Shown here: positions 31,104-42,398 of the stretch, piece by piece
Numbering within the stretch: position 1 is the stretch's first letter
Layout: each line of letters starts with the position of its first letter
Source of the DNA: Pseudomonas bananamidigenes
GTDB taxonomy: Bacteria; Pseudomonadota; Gammaproteobacteria; Pseudomonadales; Pseudomonadaceae
Reading direction: 5' to 3'
NCBI RefSeq assembly: GCF_001679645.1
Contig: NZ_LRUN01000002.1
Location: 1 to 64,000 of the forward strand
DNA length: 64,000 nt
Made by a program: the position numbers and the translations under genes
Notes under the pieces: generated by a model
What the model was told of the DNA's origin: nothing
Database searches by the model: none
What the model saw: the letters and a program-made list of their open reading frames with translations, nothing else

Positions 31104-31429
31104 CTGTCGCTCCACGGCATGCCCCTTGACGTCGCAGGCGAGTTGGGCCGGCGATTTAACCAACTTTTATAGTTATGTACTTGAATAATGGCTGAACATT
31201 ACGTTCATGCACGTCGGGGGGTAGTGAAGAACATGTGAAAATTTCGCGAGCGTCGAAAAGTCGCAACTAATCGGGTGTTTGATAACCAGACTCAAATACC
31301 CTTTTTTTGCCGGCCAGTCTTAACAAATGTTCATGTTTGCGGTGAAGCTGCGCAGGTTCGGTCAATGTCGCGGTCTTCGCCTGTTCTTGACCGTGAAGTC
31401 TGCAATCAGCCGTGGAGTCATCGACCCGA
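31104..31429. other. Divergent gap, ais-like gene / sensor kinase
   Basis: 326 bases with no supported gene. On the minus strand TATAAA (31166-31171) could be the -10 of the phosphatase gene. Further upstream, ATTTTCAC (minus strand, around 31235-31243) resembles the 3' half of the ColR site as I remember it, but the match is partial. Nothing else stands out. Confidence 0.3.
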
Positions 31430-32740
31430 ATGGATCTCAAGCAAAGCCTGACGAAACGGATCGTCATCGTGTTCGCTTTGATGAGTGCCCTGGTGGCCGG
31501 GGTCTTTGCGCTGGGCATCGTGGCCGCCGTTCATGTGGTCGAACACAGGCTGGCCAGCAGCTCCCTGAGTGGCGGTCTGCACCGCTTGCTGGCGATGGAA
31601 GACATTGATCGCTGGAGTCATCAACCGGAGAAAGGCGAACTGTTTTTCTTCGAAGGAGGACCCGGTCCCATGGCCCTCATTCCTTCGCTGGCGGCACTTT
31701 TGCCCGGTTTTCAGGAAATCCGTTTCAATGGCGATGACTTCTTCGCCATGGTCGAAGTAGTCGGCGGGCGCAAATATGTGTTGTTGCGCGATCAGGAAAG
31801 CCTCGAACAGCGTGAGCGGCTGTTGTTCATCGTGGTGACCGTGGGTGTCGTCCTGAGCATACTGCTGGCGCTCGTGCTCGGCCGATTGCTGGCGCGGCGG
31901 GTCATGGCGCCGGTCATTCGTCTGGCGCGTCAGGTGCGCCACCGCGATCAACTGCTGGTTCTGGCGCCGCCGTTGCACCCGGATTATGCAGCCGATGAAG
32001 TGGGGGAACTGGCGCTTTCGTTCGACCAGACCTTGGGGCGCCTGCGTGAAACCCTGAGCCGCGAAAAGCTCTTCACCAGTGACGTCAGCCATGAACTGCG
32101 CACGCCGTTGATGGTGCTGTGCGGTGCCTGCGAGTTGCTGCTGGCCAACCCGTCGCTGGATGCCCGCTCCACTGCGCAGGTCAACCGTATCGCCCGGGCC
32201 AGCCACGAGATGCGGCAACTGGTCGATACCTTTCTGATGCTCGCCCGCGCGCAGGACGATACCGGCAACGATCGCTGTGTGACACTCAAGGAAGTGGCGG
32301 ACGCCCAGGCGGAAATCTGGGGCCGGTTGATCCGGGAAAAAGGTCTGGCGTTTTTCTACGAGGTGCATCAGCCGTGCCCGGAACGCTTCAACCTGACGTT
32401 CCTGCAATCGGTGATGGGCAACCTGTTGCGCAATGCCTGGCATTACACCGATCACGGGTTTGTCCGGCTGACCCTGACCTCCAACGGTTTTGTGGTGGAG
32501 GACAGCGGCATCGGCATTCCAGAAGAGCAGCGTCATACCGTGTTCCAGCCGTTCGTACGCGGCGACGAGGGGCGGGGAGAGGGCCTTGGTCTGGGGTTGT
32601 CACTCGTGCAGCGGATCTGCAAGCGCCAGCACTGGCGGGTGCATTTGAGCAGCGGCCAGTCCAGTGGCAGCCGCTTCAGCGTGGAATTGAAACCGGCTCA
32701 GGATGAGGATGGACAGCCCCGCATTTCACCGGCGGCCTGA
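31430..32740 (+). CDS. ColS-like sensor histidine kinase, orphan
   Basis: 436-residue membrane sensor kinase. Two helices (about 10-33 and 128-150) flank a periplasmic domain of about 95 residues. The cytoplasmic part has a HAMP-like linker, the H-box SDVSHELRTPL near 217, the N-box NLLRNAWHYT near 325, and G-boxes VEDSGIGIP and GEGLGLGLSLV. The linker and H-box region (APVIRLARQVRHRDQLL, then FTSDVSHELRTPLMV) closely resemble ColS of pseudomonads. The end of the periplasmic domain has ESLE, an ExxE pattern like the metal-sensing motif of ColS. No response regulator gene is adjacent. The start is uncertain: ATG 31430 with a distant GGAG, or GTG 31412. The 3' end overlaps pqiC by 43 bases. Confidence 0.85.
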   Translation: MDLKQSLTKRIVIVFALMSALVAGVFALGIVAAVHVVEHRLASSSLSGGLHRLLAMEDIDRWSHQPEKGELFFFEGGPGPMALIPSLAALLPGFQEIRFNGDDFFAMVEVVGGRKYVLLRDQESLEQRERLLFIVVTVGVVLSILLALVLGRLLARRVMAPVIRLARQVRHRDQLLVLAPPLHPDYAADEVGELALSFDQTLGRLRETLSREKLFTSDVSHELRTPLMVLCGACELLLANPSLDARSTAQVNRIARASHEMRQLVDTFLMLARAQDDTGNDRCVTLKEVADAQAEIWGRLIREKGLAFFYEVHQPCPERFNLTFLQSVMGNLLRNAWHYTDHGFVRLTLTSNGFVVEDSGIGIPEEQRHTVFQPFVRGDEGRGEGLGLGLSLVQRICKRQHWRVHLSSGQSSGSRFSVELKPAQDEDGQPRISPAA

Positions 32741-33249
32741 CGGATCAGCGCGGCGAGGCGTTTGACGTTGTTCTGCTGAGCGATCACCAGATCGTCGATG
32801 CTCCCTCCGGACGGGGTCTGCAGGATCGAGCGGCAGGTCATCAAACCGGTGTCGCCCGCATTGGCCGGGCGCAGACGCCATTTCACGTCCATCAGCCCGT
32901 ATTGTCCGGGCACCGAATCGAAGCGTTGCACATCAATGCGCACCGACGTCTTGTGCGCAACGCCCGCATTGCTCAGTTGATCCACCAGCGCACTGCGCAG
33001 CTCGTCGCTCAGGCTCGCCGCCCACCACTGGGTTTCGAGAATCGCCAGCCCGCTGTTGCCCTGACGGATAACGATTTGCGGGCGGTCAACCTGGGGCGGC
33101 ACGCTGATGCTTTCAATTGCGATGTCCTGCCCTGATCGTCCGGGCGTCGGTTGTGCCGGGGTCAAGGTGTGGAAGCTGATCGGGTCACTGCGACACGCAC
33201 CCAGCAGCAGGCACGCAGCGAGCACGGTGAACTTCAGCGGTAAAGCCAT
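32698..33249 (-). CDS. pqiC: PqiC-family outer-membrane lipoprotein
   Basis: 183-residue lipoprotein with a short signal ending in the lipobox LLLGAC (Cys19), then a PqiC/YmbA-type domain (ABC-type transport auxiliary lipoprotein family). PqiC sits in the outer membrane at the far end of the PqiB bridge for lipid traffic. It starts 16 bases after the pqiB stop. Its last 43 bases overlap the 3' end of the convergent sensor kinase gene. Confidence 0.85.
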   Translation of the reverse strand: MALPLKFTVLAACLLLGACRSDPISFHTLTPAQPTPGRSGQDIAIESISVPPQVDRPQIVIRQGNSGLAILETQWWAASLSDELRSALVDQLSNAGVAHKTSVRIDVQRFDSVPGQYGLMDVKWRLRPANAGDTGLMTCRSILQTPSGGSIDDLVIAQQNNVKRLAALIRQAAGEMRGCPSSS

Positions 33250-33265
33250 GGCAAGGCTCCTGTGC

Positions 33266-34921
33266 TCAATTGCGCGGCGGTCCCTTGAGATCCAGCGGCG
33301 CAGCGTTGTCGGGGCGACCGCGAATCAGCGATTCCGGATGGCGACCGAGGTAATCCGACAGTTCACGCAACGAGCGCGACATGCGCCCGAGTTCGTCGAG
33401 GGTCTGGGTGAGCTTTTCCCGCTGCGGCGAATCTTCGGCCAGGGTCGAATTGGCCGATTGCAGGGTCTTGCTGACGTCGGCCAGGGTGTTTTGCACGCTC
33501 GGCAGGGTCTTGGCATTGAACTGGGTCAGGCTTTTGCGCAATTCCACGAGGTTGCCGTCCAGATTGCCGGCAATACGCTCCACTGGCAGTTTGTTGAGCT
33601 TGTCGACCATGGCTTCGAGTTTTTCCTGCAACTGTTCGAGGCTGCCGGGAATGGTCGGAATGACAATCGGGCGAGCGGTCGGGTCAAACGCGACCTTTTC
33701 GGCCTTGGGGAAGAAATCCAGCGCGATGTACAGCTGACCGGTCAAGAGGTTGCCGCTACGGGCCTGGGCGCGCAGGCCGTTGTCGACGAACGTGCCGATC
33801 AGGCGTACAGCGGCCGCTTCGTCATCCGGATTGTGATTGAGCACCTTGAGCATTTTTTCGTGGGCCCGGCCGAGGCGTTGCGGGTAGATCACGATGCCGA
33901 CACTCACCGGGAAGCTGCGTTTCTTCTCGTCGTAGTCCAGGTTGACGCTCACCACCCGGCCGATTTCCATACCGAGGAATTCCACCGGCGCATCGACCTT
34001 GAGGCCGCGCATCGACTGATCGAAACGCAGGCTCAGGTACTGCGGCTTGCCGGCAGGCGGGGCGAGGGCGGTCTGCTGGTCTTCGAACAGGTCGAACGTC
34101 TTTTCTTCGGCGGCGGCGACGTCGTTGGGACTGTAGTCCGGAGCGCGAAACGCGATGCCGCCGATCAGCAAGGTTGAAAGCGATTCGGTTTTCACGGCAA
34201 AGCCATTGGCGCCGACATTGACGTCAATGCCGCTGGCATTCCAGAAACGGGTGTTTTCGGTGACGAAGGCATCGTTCGGCGCATGAATGAACACTTCGAT
34301 ATTCACCCCTTTGCCATCGCCATCCAGGGCATAGGCCACCACCTGACCGACCGGGATCTTGCGGTAATAGACCGGTGAACCGATATCCAGCGACCCCAGG
34401 TCCTGGGTGTGCAGGTTGAAGCGTTTGCCCGGCTCGCCGTAGGTGATCGGTGGCGGGTTTTCCAGGCCCTTGAAGTATTTGGCGCGTGAACCTGACTGGC
34501 CGATGTCGGCACCGATGTAGTCGCCGGACAGCAACGTGTCGATGCCCGAAACGCCACCGGCACCGATGCGAGGGCGCACCACCCAGAATTTCGAGTCTTC
34601 GCGGGTAAAGGTTTCGGCCTGTTTGGCCAGTTTGATCGTGGCGTTGACGCTCTTCTGATCGTCGCTCAGCTCGACGTCCGAGACATGGCCGACCACCACG
34701 TTGCGGTATTTGACTTCGGTCTTGTTGGCGGTCAGGCCGCTGCCGGTCTTGAAGGTGACGACGATGGTCGGGCCTTCCTGCATCAGGTTGTGCACCACCA
34801 GCGAAATGCCCACCAGCACCGCGACAATCGGCACGATCCACACCAGCGAAATGCTGAAACGCCGAGTCTTGATCGGGGCCTGGCCGGGTGCCTGCGGTTT
34901 GTCGGCGGCTGACGACTCCAT
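33266..34921 (-). CDS. pqiB: Intermembrane transport protein PqiB (MCE family)
   Basis: 551-residue MCE protein with one N-terminal helix (about 25-45) followed by three MCE domains: GPTIVVTFKTGSGLTANKT near 50, GLENPPPITYGEPGKRF near 165 and the third near 285. A long C-terminal helical stretch (SLEQLQEKLEAMVDKLNK onward) would form the needle across the periplasm. It carries lipids between the two membranes. ATG 34921 has GGAGG six bases upstream; an in-frame GTG at 34948 is weaker. The usual partner pqiA, encoding the inner-membrane protein, is not adjacent. Confidence 0.9.
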   Translation of the reverse strand: MESSAADKPQAPGQAPIKTRRFSISLVWIVPIVAVLVGISLVVHNLMQEGPTIVVTFKTGSGLTANKTEVKYRNVVVGHVSDVELSDDQKSVNATIKLAKQAETFTREDSKFWVVRPRIGAGGVSGIDTLLSGDYIGADIGQSGSRAKYFKGLENPPPITYGEPGKRFNLHTQDLGSLDIGSPVYYRKIPVGQVVAYALDGDGKGVNIEVFIHAPNDAFVTENTRFWNASGIDVNVGANGFAVKTESLSTLLIGGIAFRAPDYSPNDVAAAEEKTFDLFEDQQTALAPPAGKPQYLSLRFDQSMRGLKVDAPVEFLGMEIGRVVSVNLDYDEKKRSFPVSVGIVIYPQRLGRAHEKMLKVLNHNPDDEAAAVRLIGTFVDNGLRAQARSGNLLTGQLYIALDFFPKAEKVAFDPTARPIVIPTIPGSLEQLQEKLEAMVDKLNKLPVERIAGNLDGNLVELRKSLTQFNAKTLPSVQNTLADVSKTLQSANSTLAEDSPQREKLTQTLDELGRMSRSLRELSDYLGRHPESLIRGRPDNAAPLDLKGPPRN

Positions 34922-34965
34922 CCATGACCTCCAGAGTGTGTTGGGCACTGAGCGTCAGGAACGCA

Positions 34966-34994
34966 AAAGCACTTCATCAATATAGAAGTGCTTT
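34966..34994 (-). terminator. Intrinsic terminator after puuB
   Basis: A perfect 10-base stem AAAGCACTTC/GAAGTGCTTT with a nine-base loop and a T-rich right arm on the minus strand lies 24 bases after the puuB stop. It separates the polyamine operon from pqiB. Confidence 0.75.
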
Positions 34995-35017
34995 GCGATA
35001 GAGCAAATCGGCCGGCC

Positions 35018-37544
<2,527 letters not shown>

Positions 37545-37560
37545 GGGAGGAGTGAAGGTC

Positions 37561-38919
37561 TCAAACGCTCAGCAACAGGAACTCACGCTCCCAGGAACTG
37601 ATCACGCGCTTGAAGTTTTCATGCTCGGCACGTTTCACCGCCACGTAGCCACGCACGAACTTGCTGCCCAGGTACTCGGCGACGGTGTCGCATTCTTCCA
37701 TCTGGGTCAGGGCTTCTTCGATGGTGATCGGCAGGCGCAGGTTGCGGCGCTCGTAGGCGCGGCCTTCGACGGCAGCGCTCGGTTCGATGCCCTCGACCAT
37801 GCCGATGTAGCCACACAGCAGGCTCGCGGCAATCGCCAGGTACGGGTTGGCGTCGGCGCCGGGCAAGCGGTTTTCCACGCGCATCGCCTCAGGCCCGGAC
37901 GTCGGAACCCGCAGGCCGACCGTGCGGTTTTCCTCGCCCCATTCGACGTTGACCGGCGCCGAGGTGTCCGGCAGGAAGCGGCGGAACGAGTTGACGTTCG
38001 GCGCGAACATCGGCAGCACTTTCGGGATCAGCTTTTGCAGACCGCCGATGTGATGACGGAACAGGTCGCTCATGCTGCCGTCGGCGTTGGCGAAAATCGG
38101 CTTGCCGGTGGCGATTTCCACCACGCTCTGGTGCAGGTGCATGGCGCTGCCGGGCTCATCGCCAATCGGCTTGGCCATGAAGGTCGCAGTCACGTTGTGC
38201 TTGAGTGCGGCTTCACGCAGGGTGCGCTTGAACACGGTGATCTGGTCGGCCAGATCCAGCGCGTCGCCGTGACGGAAGTTGATTTCCATCTGCGCCGGGC
38301 CGTCTTCGTGAATCAACGTGTCCAGATCCAGGCCCTGCAGTTCGCACCAGTCGTAGACGTCTTCGAACAGCGGATCGAATTCGTTGGCGGCGTCGATGGA
38401 GAACGACTGCCGACCGCTTTCGGCGCGACCGGAACGGCCCAGCGGTGCCTTCAACGGCAGGTCCGGGTCTTCGCAGCGCTGGGTCAGGTAGAACTCCATT
38501 TCCGGCGCAACGATCGGCTTCCAGCCTTTGTCGGTATAGAGTTGCAGGACCTTTTTCAGTACGTTGCGCGGCGACAGTTCGATCGGATTGCCGAACTTGT
38601 CGAACGTGTCGTGAATCACGATGGCCGTCGGCTCGATGGCCCATGGCACCACGTACACCGCGTCGCTCACCGGTTTGCAGACCATGTCGATGTCGGCCGG
38701 GTCGAGCAGGTCGTAGTAGATGTCGTCGTCGACAAAATCCCCGGTTACCGTTTGCAGCAGCACACTTTCCGGCAGGCGCATGCCTCGCTCATGCAGGAAC
38801 TTGTTGGTCGGTGCAATCTTGCCGCGGGCGATGCCGGTCAGGTCGCTGACCACGCATTCCACTTCGGTAATCTTGTGATCTTTCAGCCACGTGAACAGCT
38901 GATCGAAAGGGGCATTCAT
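37561..38919 (-). CDS. puuA: Gamma-glutamylputrescine synthetase
   Basis: 452-residue glutamine-synthetase-family ligase that joins glutamate to putrescine with ATP, the first step of the Puu pathway. It has VAPEMEFYLTQR near residue 135 (metal-binding glutamate), GPAQMEINFRHGDAL near 210, the FMAKPIGDEPGSAMHLHQS segment near 245, and NRLPGADANPYLA near 350. The frame is open to 38967, but ATG 38919 has GAGG five bases upstream and gives the normal length. A long divergent gap (38920-39081) with the AraC gene holds its promoter. Confidence 0.93.
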   Translation of the reverse strand: MNAPFDQLFTWLKDHKITEVECVVSDLTGIARGKIAPTNKFLHERGMRLPESVLLQTVTGDFVDDDIYYDLLDPADIDMVCKPVSDAVYVVPWAIEPTAIVIHDTFDKFGNPIELSPRNVLKKVLQLYTDKGWKPIVAPEMEFYLTQRCEDPDLPLKAPLGRSGRAESGRQSFSIDAANEFDPLFEDVYDWCELQGLDLDTLIHEDGPAQMEINFRHGDALDLADQITVFKRTLREAALKHNVTATFMAKPIGDEPGSAMHLHQSVVEIATGKPIFANADGSMSDLFRHHIGGLQKLIPKVLPMFAPNVNSFRRFLPDTSAPVNVEWGEENRTVGLRVPTSGPEAMRVENRLPGADANPYLAIAASLLCGYIGMVEGIEPSAAVEGRAYERRNLRLPITIEEALTQMEECDTVAEYLGSKFVRGYVAVKRAEHENFKRVISSWEREFLLLSV

Positions 38920-39081
38920 AAAGACCTCGTCGTTGGTTTCATTGACGCGGGGGAAGTGCGATTTCATCTTTCGCAGGCTTCCCCTGTGGCGCGTTGACGA
39001 CTATCTTGGGCGGGCCTTGCCGTTCGATCTATCCACTTTCAGCAGCACCAAAGCGCACCAAAAGAGTGCGCAAGGTCTCCC

Positions 39082-39987
39082 ATGACGACGTGTAATCCGC
39101 TACAGGTTCAAGCCTTCAACACCGCCGATGTCGCCGAGCAGATCCGTGCGACACCGGGCTGGGTCCAGCATTACCAGCAGATGTCGCCGGGGCATTTCGC
39201 CGGGCGGATCCGCTATCTGGATTTGCAGGGTGTGGAGGTCTACGAAGAACAGATGAACACCCGGGTCGAGCAGAATTTCAGTGCGCCGTCGGGTGCCCTG
39301 GCGTTCTGTTTCGATCGCAGTGACAACGCGCTCTATCTGCTGAACGAAGAGAGCCGCAACATCTGGATCACCCCGGAGAACTACCAGGAAATCGCCGTGG
39401 TGTTCGGCCCGGAATTCGTCCGGCGCAACGGCCTCGACGTGGCCCGGCTGGAAGGGCTGTTCATGGCCCCCCTCAACGGCGCGCAGAACGCGCTGTTCAG
39501 CCGCTGGTTGAGTTCGACGCTCACAAAGTTGTCGCAAGCCCCGGATCAGCCAAGCAAAGAGACTTTGACCCAGCAGCTGCTGGAGGACTGCCTGTTCATC
39601 CTCGATAACGCCCGGGTGTGTCTGGATAACGATGGTTTGCAGCGTCGCACGCAAGAGCGGCAGACCATGAAACGGGTGGGGGAGTGGGCGGCGGACTCGC
39701 CGGAAGAAACCCTCAACCTGCTGGAGCTGGCCCAGGTGGCCGGGGTGTCGTTGCGCCAGTTGCAGCAGACGTTCAAGGCCTACACCGGTTTGTCGCCGAC
39801 CCAATGGCTGCGCCTGCGTCGGCTCAACAGTGCCCGTCGTGAGTTGCTCAATCGTTCATCCCATGAAACGACTGTGGCCGAGGTGGCGATGAACTGGTCG
39901 TTCTGGCACCTGGGGCGGTTTTCCAACAGCTACCGCACCTTGTTCAATGAGCTGCCGAGTGAAACCTTGAAACGAGCCTGTCGCTGA
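39082..39987 (+). CDS. AraC-family transcriptional regulator
   Basis: 301-residue regulator with an N-terminal sensing domain of about 200 residues and a C-terminal AraC helix-turn-helix pair. The first helix-turn-helix is LLELAQVAGVSLRQLQQTFKAYTGLSPTQWL near 215-245. The second is TVAEVAMNWSFWHLGRFSNSYRTLFNELPSETL near 265-297. The overall form resembles EutR-type activators. It is divergent from puuA and is the natural candidate regulator of the puuA-potF-puuB genes, though this is only inferred from position. It converges on the anti-sigma gene with an 18-base gap. Confidence 0.87.
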   Translation: MTTCNPLQVQAFNTADVAEQIRATPGWVQHYQQMSPGHFAGRIRYLDLQGVEVYEEQMNTRVEQNFSAPSGALAFCFDRSDNALYLLNEESRNIWITPENYQEIAVVFGPEFVRRNGLDVARLEGLFMAPLNGAQNALFSRWLSSTLTKLSQAPDQPSKETLTQQLLEDCLFILDNARVCLDNDGLQRRTQERQTMKRVGEWAADSPEETLNLLELAQVAGVSLRQLQQTFKAYTGLSPTQWLRLRRLNSARRELLNRSSHETTVAEVAMNWSFWHLGRFSNSYRTLFNELPSETLKRACR

Positions 39988-40005
39988 CGGAGGCGATACG
40001 TCTTC

Positions 40006-40752
40006 TCAAACACCGTTCCTGAGTAATTGAGCGAACGCCTCCAGCTCGCCTTTCTCTACATCGGAAACGAGCACGAAACGCATGTGATTGATCTGCCAGG
40101 AGATCACATTGAAACCGCGAATCGACTGGCTCTGCGTGGGTTTGTCGGCGTCTGTCATCGGCAGAATGAACACATTGATGATGTGTTTGGCCCGACCGTA
40201 ACTCAGCGCTGCGGTTGTCTGGTGCTGCAGATAATCCAGCCGCCCGCCGAGCAGTGGAAAGCCCTGCGCCGAATAGTCGACCACCGGCGGCGAGAAGTCG
40301 AGTTTGCCGGTGAACCAGGGTTTGACGGTATGACGGTCGGACGACACCACATCATTCAGATGAGCACCCATCAACGAGCGCACATGGCTGGAAACCGCTT
40401 CGTCCATCAATGGCTGTTCGCTGCCCGGCGTTGCCACGTAAAGCACCATCGCCAAGGCCAGAGCGGCAGTGGAAAATGCCGGGGCGAGCCATTTTCGCCA
40501 TCGCTCGAACGGGCTCGGCGGAGCCGGCGCAACGGCAGCAAGCACGCTGGCCGTCAGCGATGCCGGCGCGGAGTAATACGGTGCTTGGCGCTTCACGCTG
40601 ACCTTCAACAGTTTCGCCTCATCATGCAGCCGCGCACAGTCTGCGCAGGTGGCCAGATGCGCCGTGACATCCGCAGCTGTTGCCGGATCGAGCTCCTGAT
40701 CCAGATAACCCTGCAGTCGTGTCTGGCAAACCGTGCAGTCGAATTCATTCAT
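40006..40752 (-). CDS. Anti-sigma factor with zinc-finger (ZAS) domain
   Basis: 248-residue transmembrane anti-sigma factor. The N-terminal 45 residues hold the zf-HC2/ZAS motif: CTVC near 6-9, then HLATCADC near 31-38, giving the His-x3-Cys-x2-Cys pattern. One helix (about 90-108, FSTAALALAMVLYVA) spans the inner membrane. A periplasmic sensing domain of about 140 residues follows. It overlaps the sigma-factor gene by eight bases, so it should bind and restrain that sigma factor. The inducing signal is unknown; the metal-linked genes opposite make redox or metal stress plausible. Confidence 0.88.
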   Translation of the reverse strand: MNEFDCTVCQTRLQGYLDQELDPATAADVTAHLATCADCARLHDEAKLLKVSVKRQAPYYSAPASLTASVLAAVAPAPPSPFERWRKWLAPAFSTAALALAMVLYVATPGSEQPLMDEAVSSHVRSLMGAHLNDVVSSDRHTVKPWFTGKLDFSPPVVDYSAQGFPLLGGRLDYLQHQTTAALSYGRAKHIINVFILPMTDADKPTQSQSIRGFNVISWQINHMRFVLVSDVEKGELEAFAQLLRNGV

Positions 40753-41257
40753 GGTCGTACAACTTCAGTAATTCGAGCTTGAGCATCGCCCGGGCCCGGG
40801 CCAGCCTGGACATGACGGTGCCAATGGGAATGTCGACCACCAGCGCAATGTCCTTGTAAGGCAGGTTTTCGAGTTCCTTGAGCACAATGACCTCGCGAAA
40901 GGCTGGCGGCAAGGCGCTCAGAGCCTGCTGGAGCAACGCCGCGTTTTCCGTATGAATGGCCAGCAGTTCCGGCGTCTGGCTGTGGCTCAGGGCACTTTCG
41001 TTCTTTTCGATCTCGTCATCGAAAGCGACCCAGTGGCGCCCGGCCGAGGCCTTGAGCCAGGTGTAGCTTTCGTTGCGCACGATGGTCAGGAACCAGGCCT
41101 TGGCATTGCCGTCGGCGAAACGCTGCAAAAACCGGAAAGCACGCAGGGCACTTTCCTGCACCACGTCCCGTGCGGCACTGTCACTGCCCGTGACCCAGCG
41201 CGCGAGGTTGTAAGCCGCGTCCAGATGCGGCGCAATCAGCTCCTCGAATCGATTCAT
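40745..41257 (-). CDS. ECF RNA polymerase sigma factor
   Basis: 170-residue extracytoplasmic-function sigma factor. Region 2 contains LARWVTGSDSAARDVVQESALRAF (about 18-41), with the region 2.4 helix FLTIVRNESYTWLK near 56-70. Region 4 ends with the helix-turn-helix YKDIALVVDIPIGTVMSRLARARAML near 133-158. There is no region 3, as usual. The gene is transcribed with its anti-sigma gene. The element GGAATAAA-N15-GTTATA upstream of it is matched by an identical-spacing element in front of the divergent gene, which points to autoregulation. Confidence 0.92.
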   Translation of the reverse strand: MNRFEELIAPHLDAAYNLARWVTGSDSAARDVVQESALRAFRFLQRFADGNAKAWFLTIVRNESYTWLKASAGRHWVAFDDEIEKNESALSHSQTPELLAIHTENAALLQQALSALPPAFREVIVLKELENLPYKDIALVVDIPIGTVMSRLARARAMLKLELLKLYDHE

Positions 41258-41282
41258 AGTGGCTTCCGCACCGTCACACCCC

Positions 41283-41311
41283 TATAACCGTGATGCGTGG
41301 TGTTTTATTCC
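41283..41311 (-). promoter_or_regulatory. Predicted ECF promoter of the sigma/anti-sigma genes
   Basis: On the minus strand GGAATAAA (41311-41304) and GTTATA (41288-41283) are separated by exactly 15 bases, about 25 bases before the sigma ATG. The same -35 word, spacing and GTT start of the -10 occur in the divergent promoter. Confidence 0.6.
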
Positions 41312-41336
41312 CTGAAAAGAATTTGTTTTGCGGCGT

Positions 41337-41365
41337 GGAATAAATGCCCGGGCCACAAAGTTCTC
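41337..41365 (+). promoter_or_regulatory. Predicted ECF promoter of the metallophosphoesterase operon
   Basis: GGAATAAA (41337-41344), 15 bases, then GTTCTC (41360-41365), about 46 bases before the ATG at 41412. It is the mirror of the element before the sigma gene. Confidence 0.6.
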
Positions 41366-41411
41366 TCTGGTGTCAGCTACATCACTGTAGTCCGCCAGCG
41401 AGGACCTACCG

Positions 41412-42398
41412 ATGGACAATCAAACAAAACATCCACTGCGCACCGACGGCTTGCCGAGCAACCCGGACCGGCGAACGCTGCTCAAGTGTTCGGCGTGGGC
41501 CGGGGCCGGAGTCCTCTGGGCCCTGAGCGGCGGCATTCCCAGAGCCTTTGCGATAGATGAGGCGGGTAAGGTCAGCGATCCCGAAGCGATGGCCAGCACC
41601 TTTCATTTCGTGCAGATCAGTGACTCGCACATCGGCTTCAACAAGGAAGCCAATCCTGAGCCGGTGAAGACCCTGCAAGTGGCGATCGACAAGGTCATCG
41701 CGTTGCCGAAAAGACCTTCGCTGATCCTGCACACCGGCGACATCACGCACTTGTCGAAGCCTGAGGAGTTCGACACCGCAGCGCAGGTGCTCAAAGGCCT
41801 GCCGTCCACCGTGCATTACACCCCCGGTGAACACGACACCCTCGATGAGGGTGGCGGCAAGCTCTATCTGGAGCGCTACGGCAAAGGCACCAAAGGCAAC
41901 GGCTGGTACAGCTTCGATGACCATGGCGTGCATTTCATCGCGCTGGTGAATGTCTTCAACTTCCAGGCCGGACATGAAGCCAACCTCGGCGCCGATCAAC
42001 TGGCGTGGCTGGCCGATGATTTGCGTGCGGTATCGACCAGTACGCCGATCGTGGTGTTCACCCACATTCCGTTGTGGACCATCTATCAGCCCTGGGGCTG
42101 GGGCACCGAGGACGGCGACCAGGCAATTGCGATGCTGCGCAAGTACGGCTCGGTGACGGTGCTGAACGGGCACATCCATCAGGTGATCCAGAAGGTCGAA
42201 GGCAACATCACCTTCCACACCGCCCGTGGTACGGCCTATCCGCAACCGGCACCGGGCGCTGCACCGTCGCCGGGGCCGATGAGCGTGGCGGCGGATCAGT
42301 TGCGCAACTATCTGGGGATCACCGAGGTGCGGGCCACACAGGGCGATCATCCGTTGGCGCTGATCGATTCGACACTGGTTCAGGGGAGGGCGAGCTGA
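41412..42398 (+). CDS. Exported calcineurin-like metallophosphoesterase (Tat signal)
   Basis: 328-residue phosphoesterase. The N-terminus has a twin-arginine signal, DRRTLLKCSAWAGAGVLWAL, near residues 20-39 with cleavage after RAFA, so it should act folded in the periplasm. Metal motifs are SDSHIG near 72, HTGDITH near 111, THIPLW near 218 and NGHIHQ near 253. The usual GNHD block reads GEHD near 139, so the bridging asparagine is replaced by glutamate. It overlaps the cupredoxin gene by one base (TGATG). The substrate is unknown. The predicted ECF promoter upstream links it to the divergent sigma factor. Confidence 0.87.
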   Translation: MDNQTKHPLRTDGLPSNPDRRTLLKCSAWAGAGVLWALSGGIPRAFAIDEAGKVSDPEAMASTFHFVQISDSHIGFNKEANPEPVKTLQVAIDKVIALPKRPSLILHTGDITHLSKPEEFDTAAQVLKGLPSTVHYTPGEHDTLDEGGGKLYLERYGKGTKGNGWYSFDDHGVHFIALVNVFNFQAGHEANLGADQLAWLADDLRAVSTSTPIVVFTHIPLWTIYQPWGWGTEDGDQAIAMLRKYGSVTVLNGHIHQVIQKVEGNITFHTARGTAYPQPAPGAAPSPGPMSVAADQLRNYLGITEVRATQGDHPLALIDSTLVQGRAS

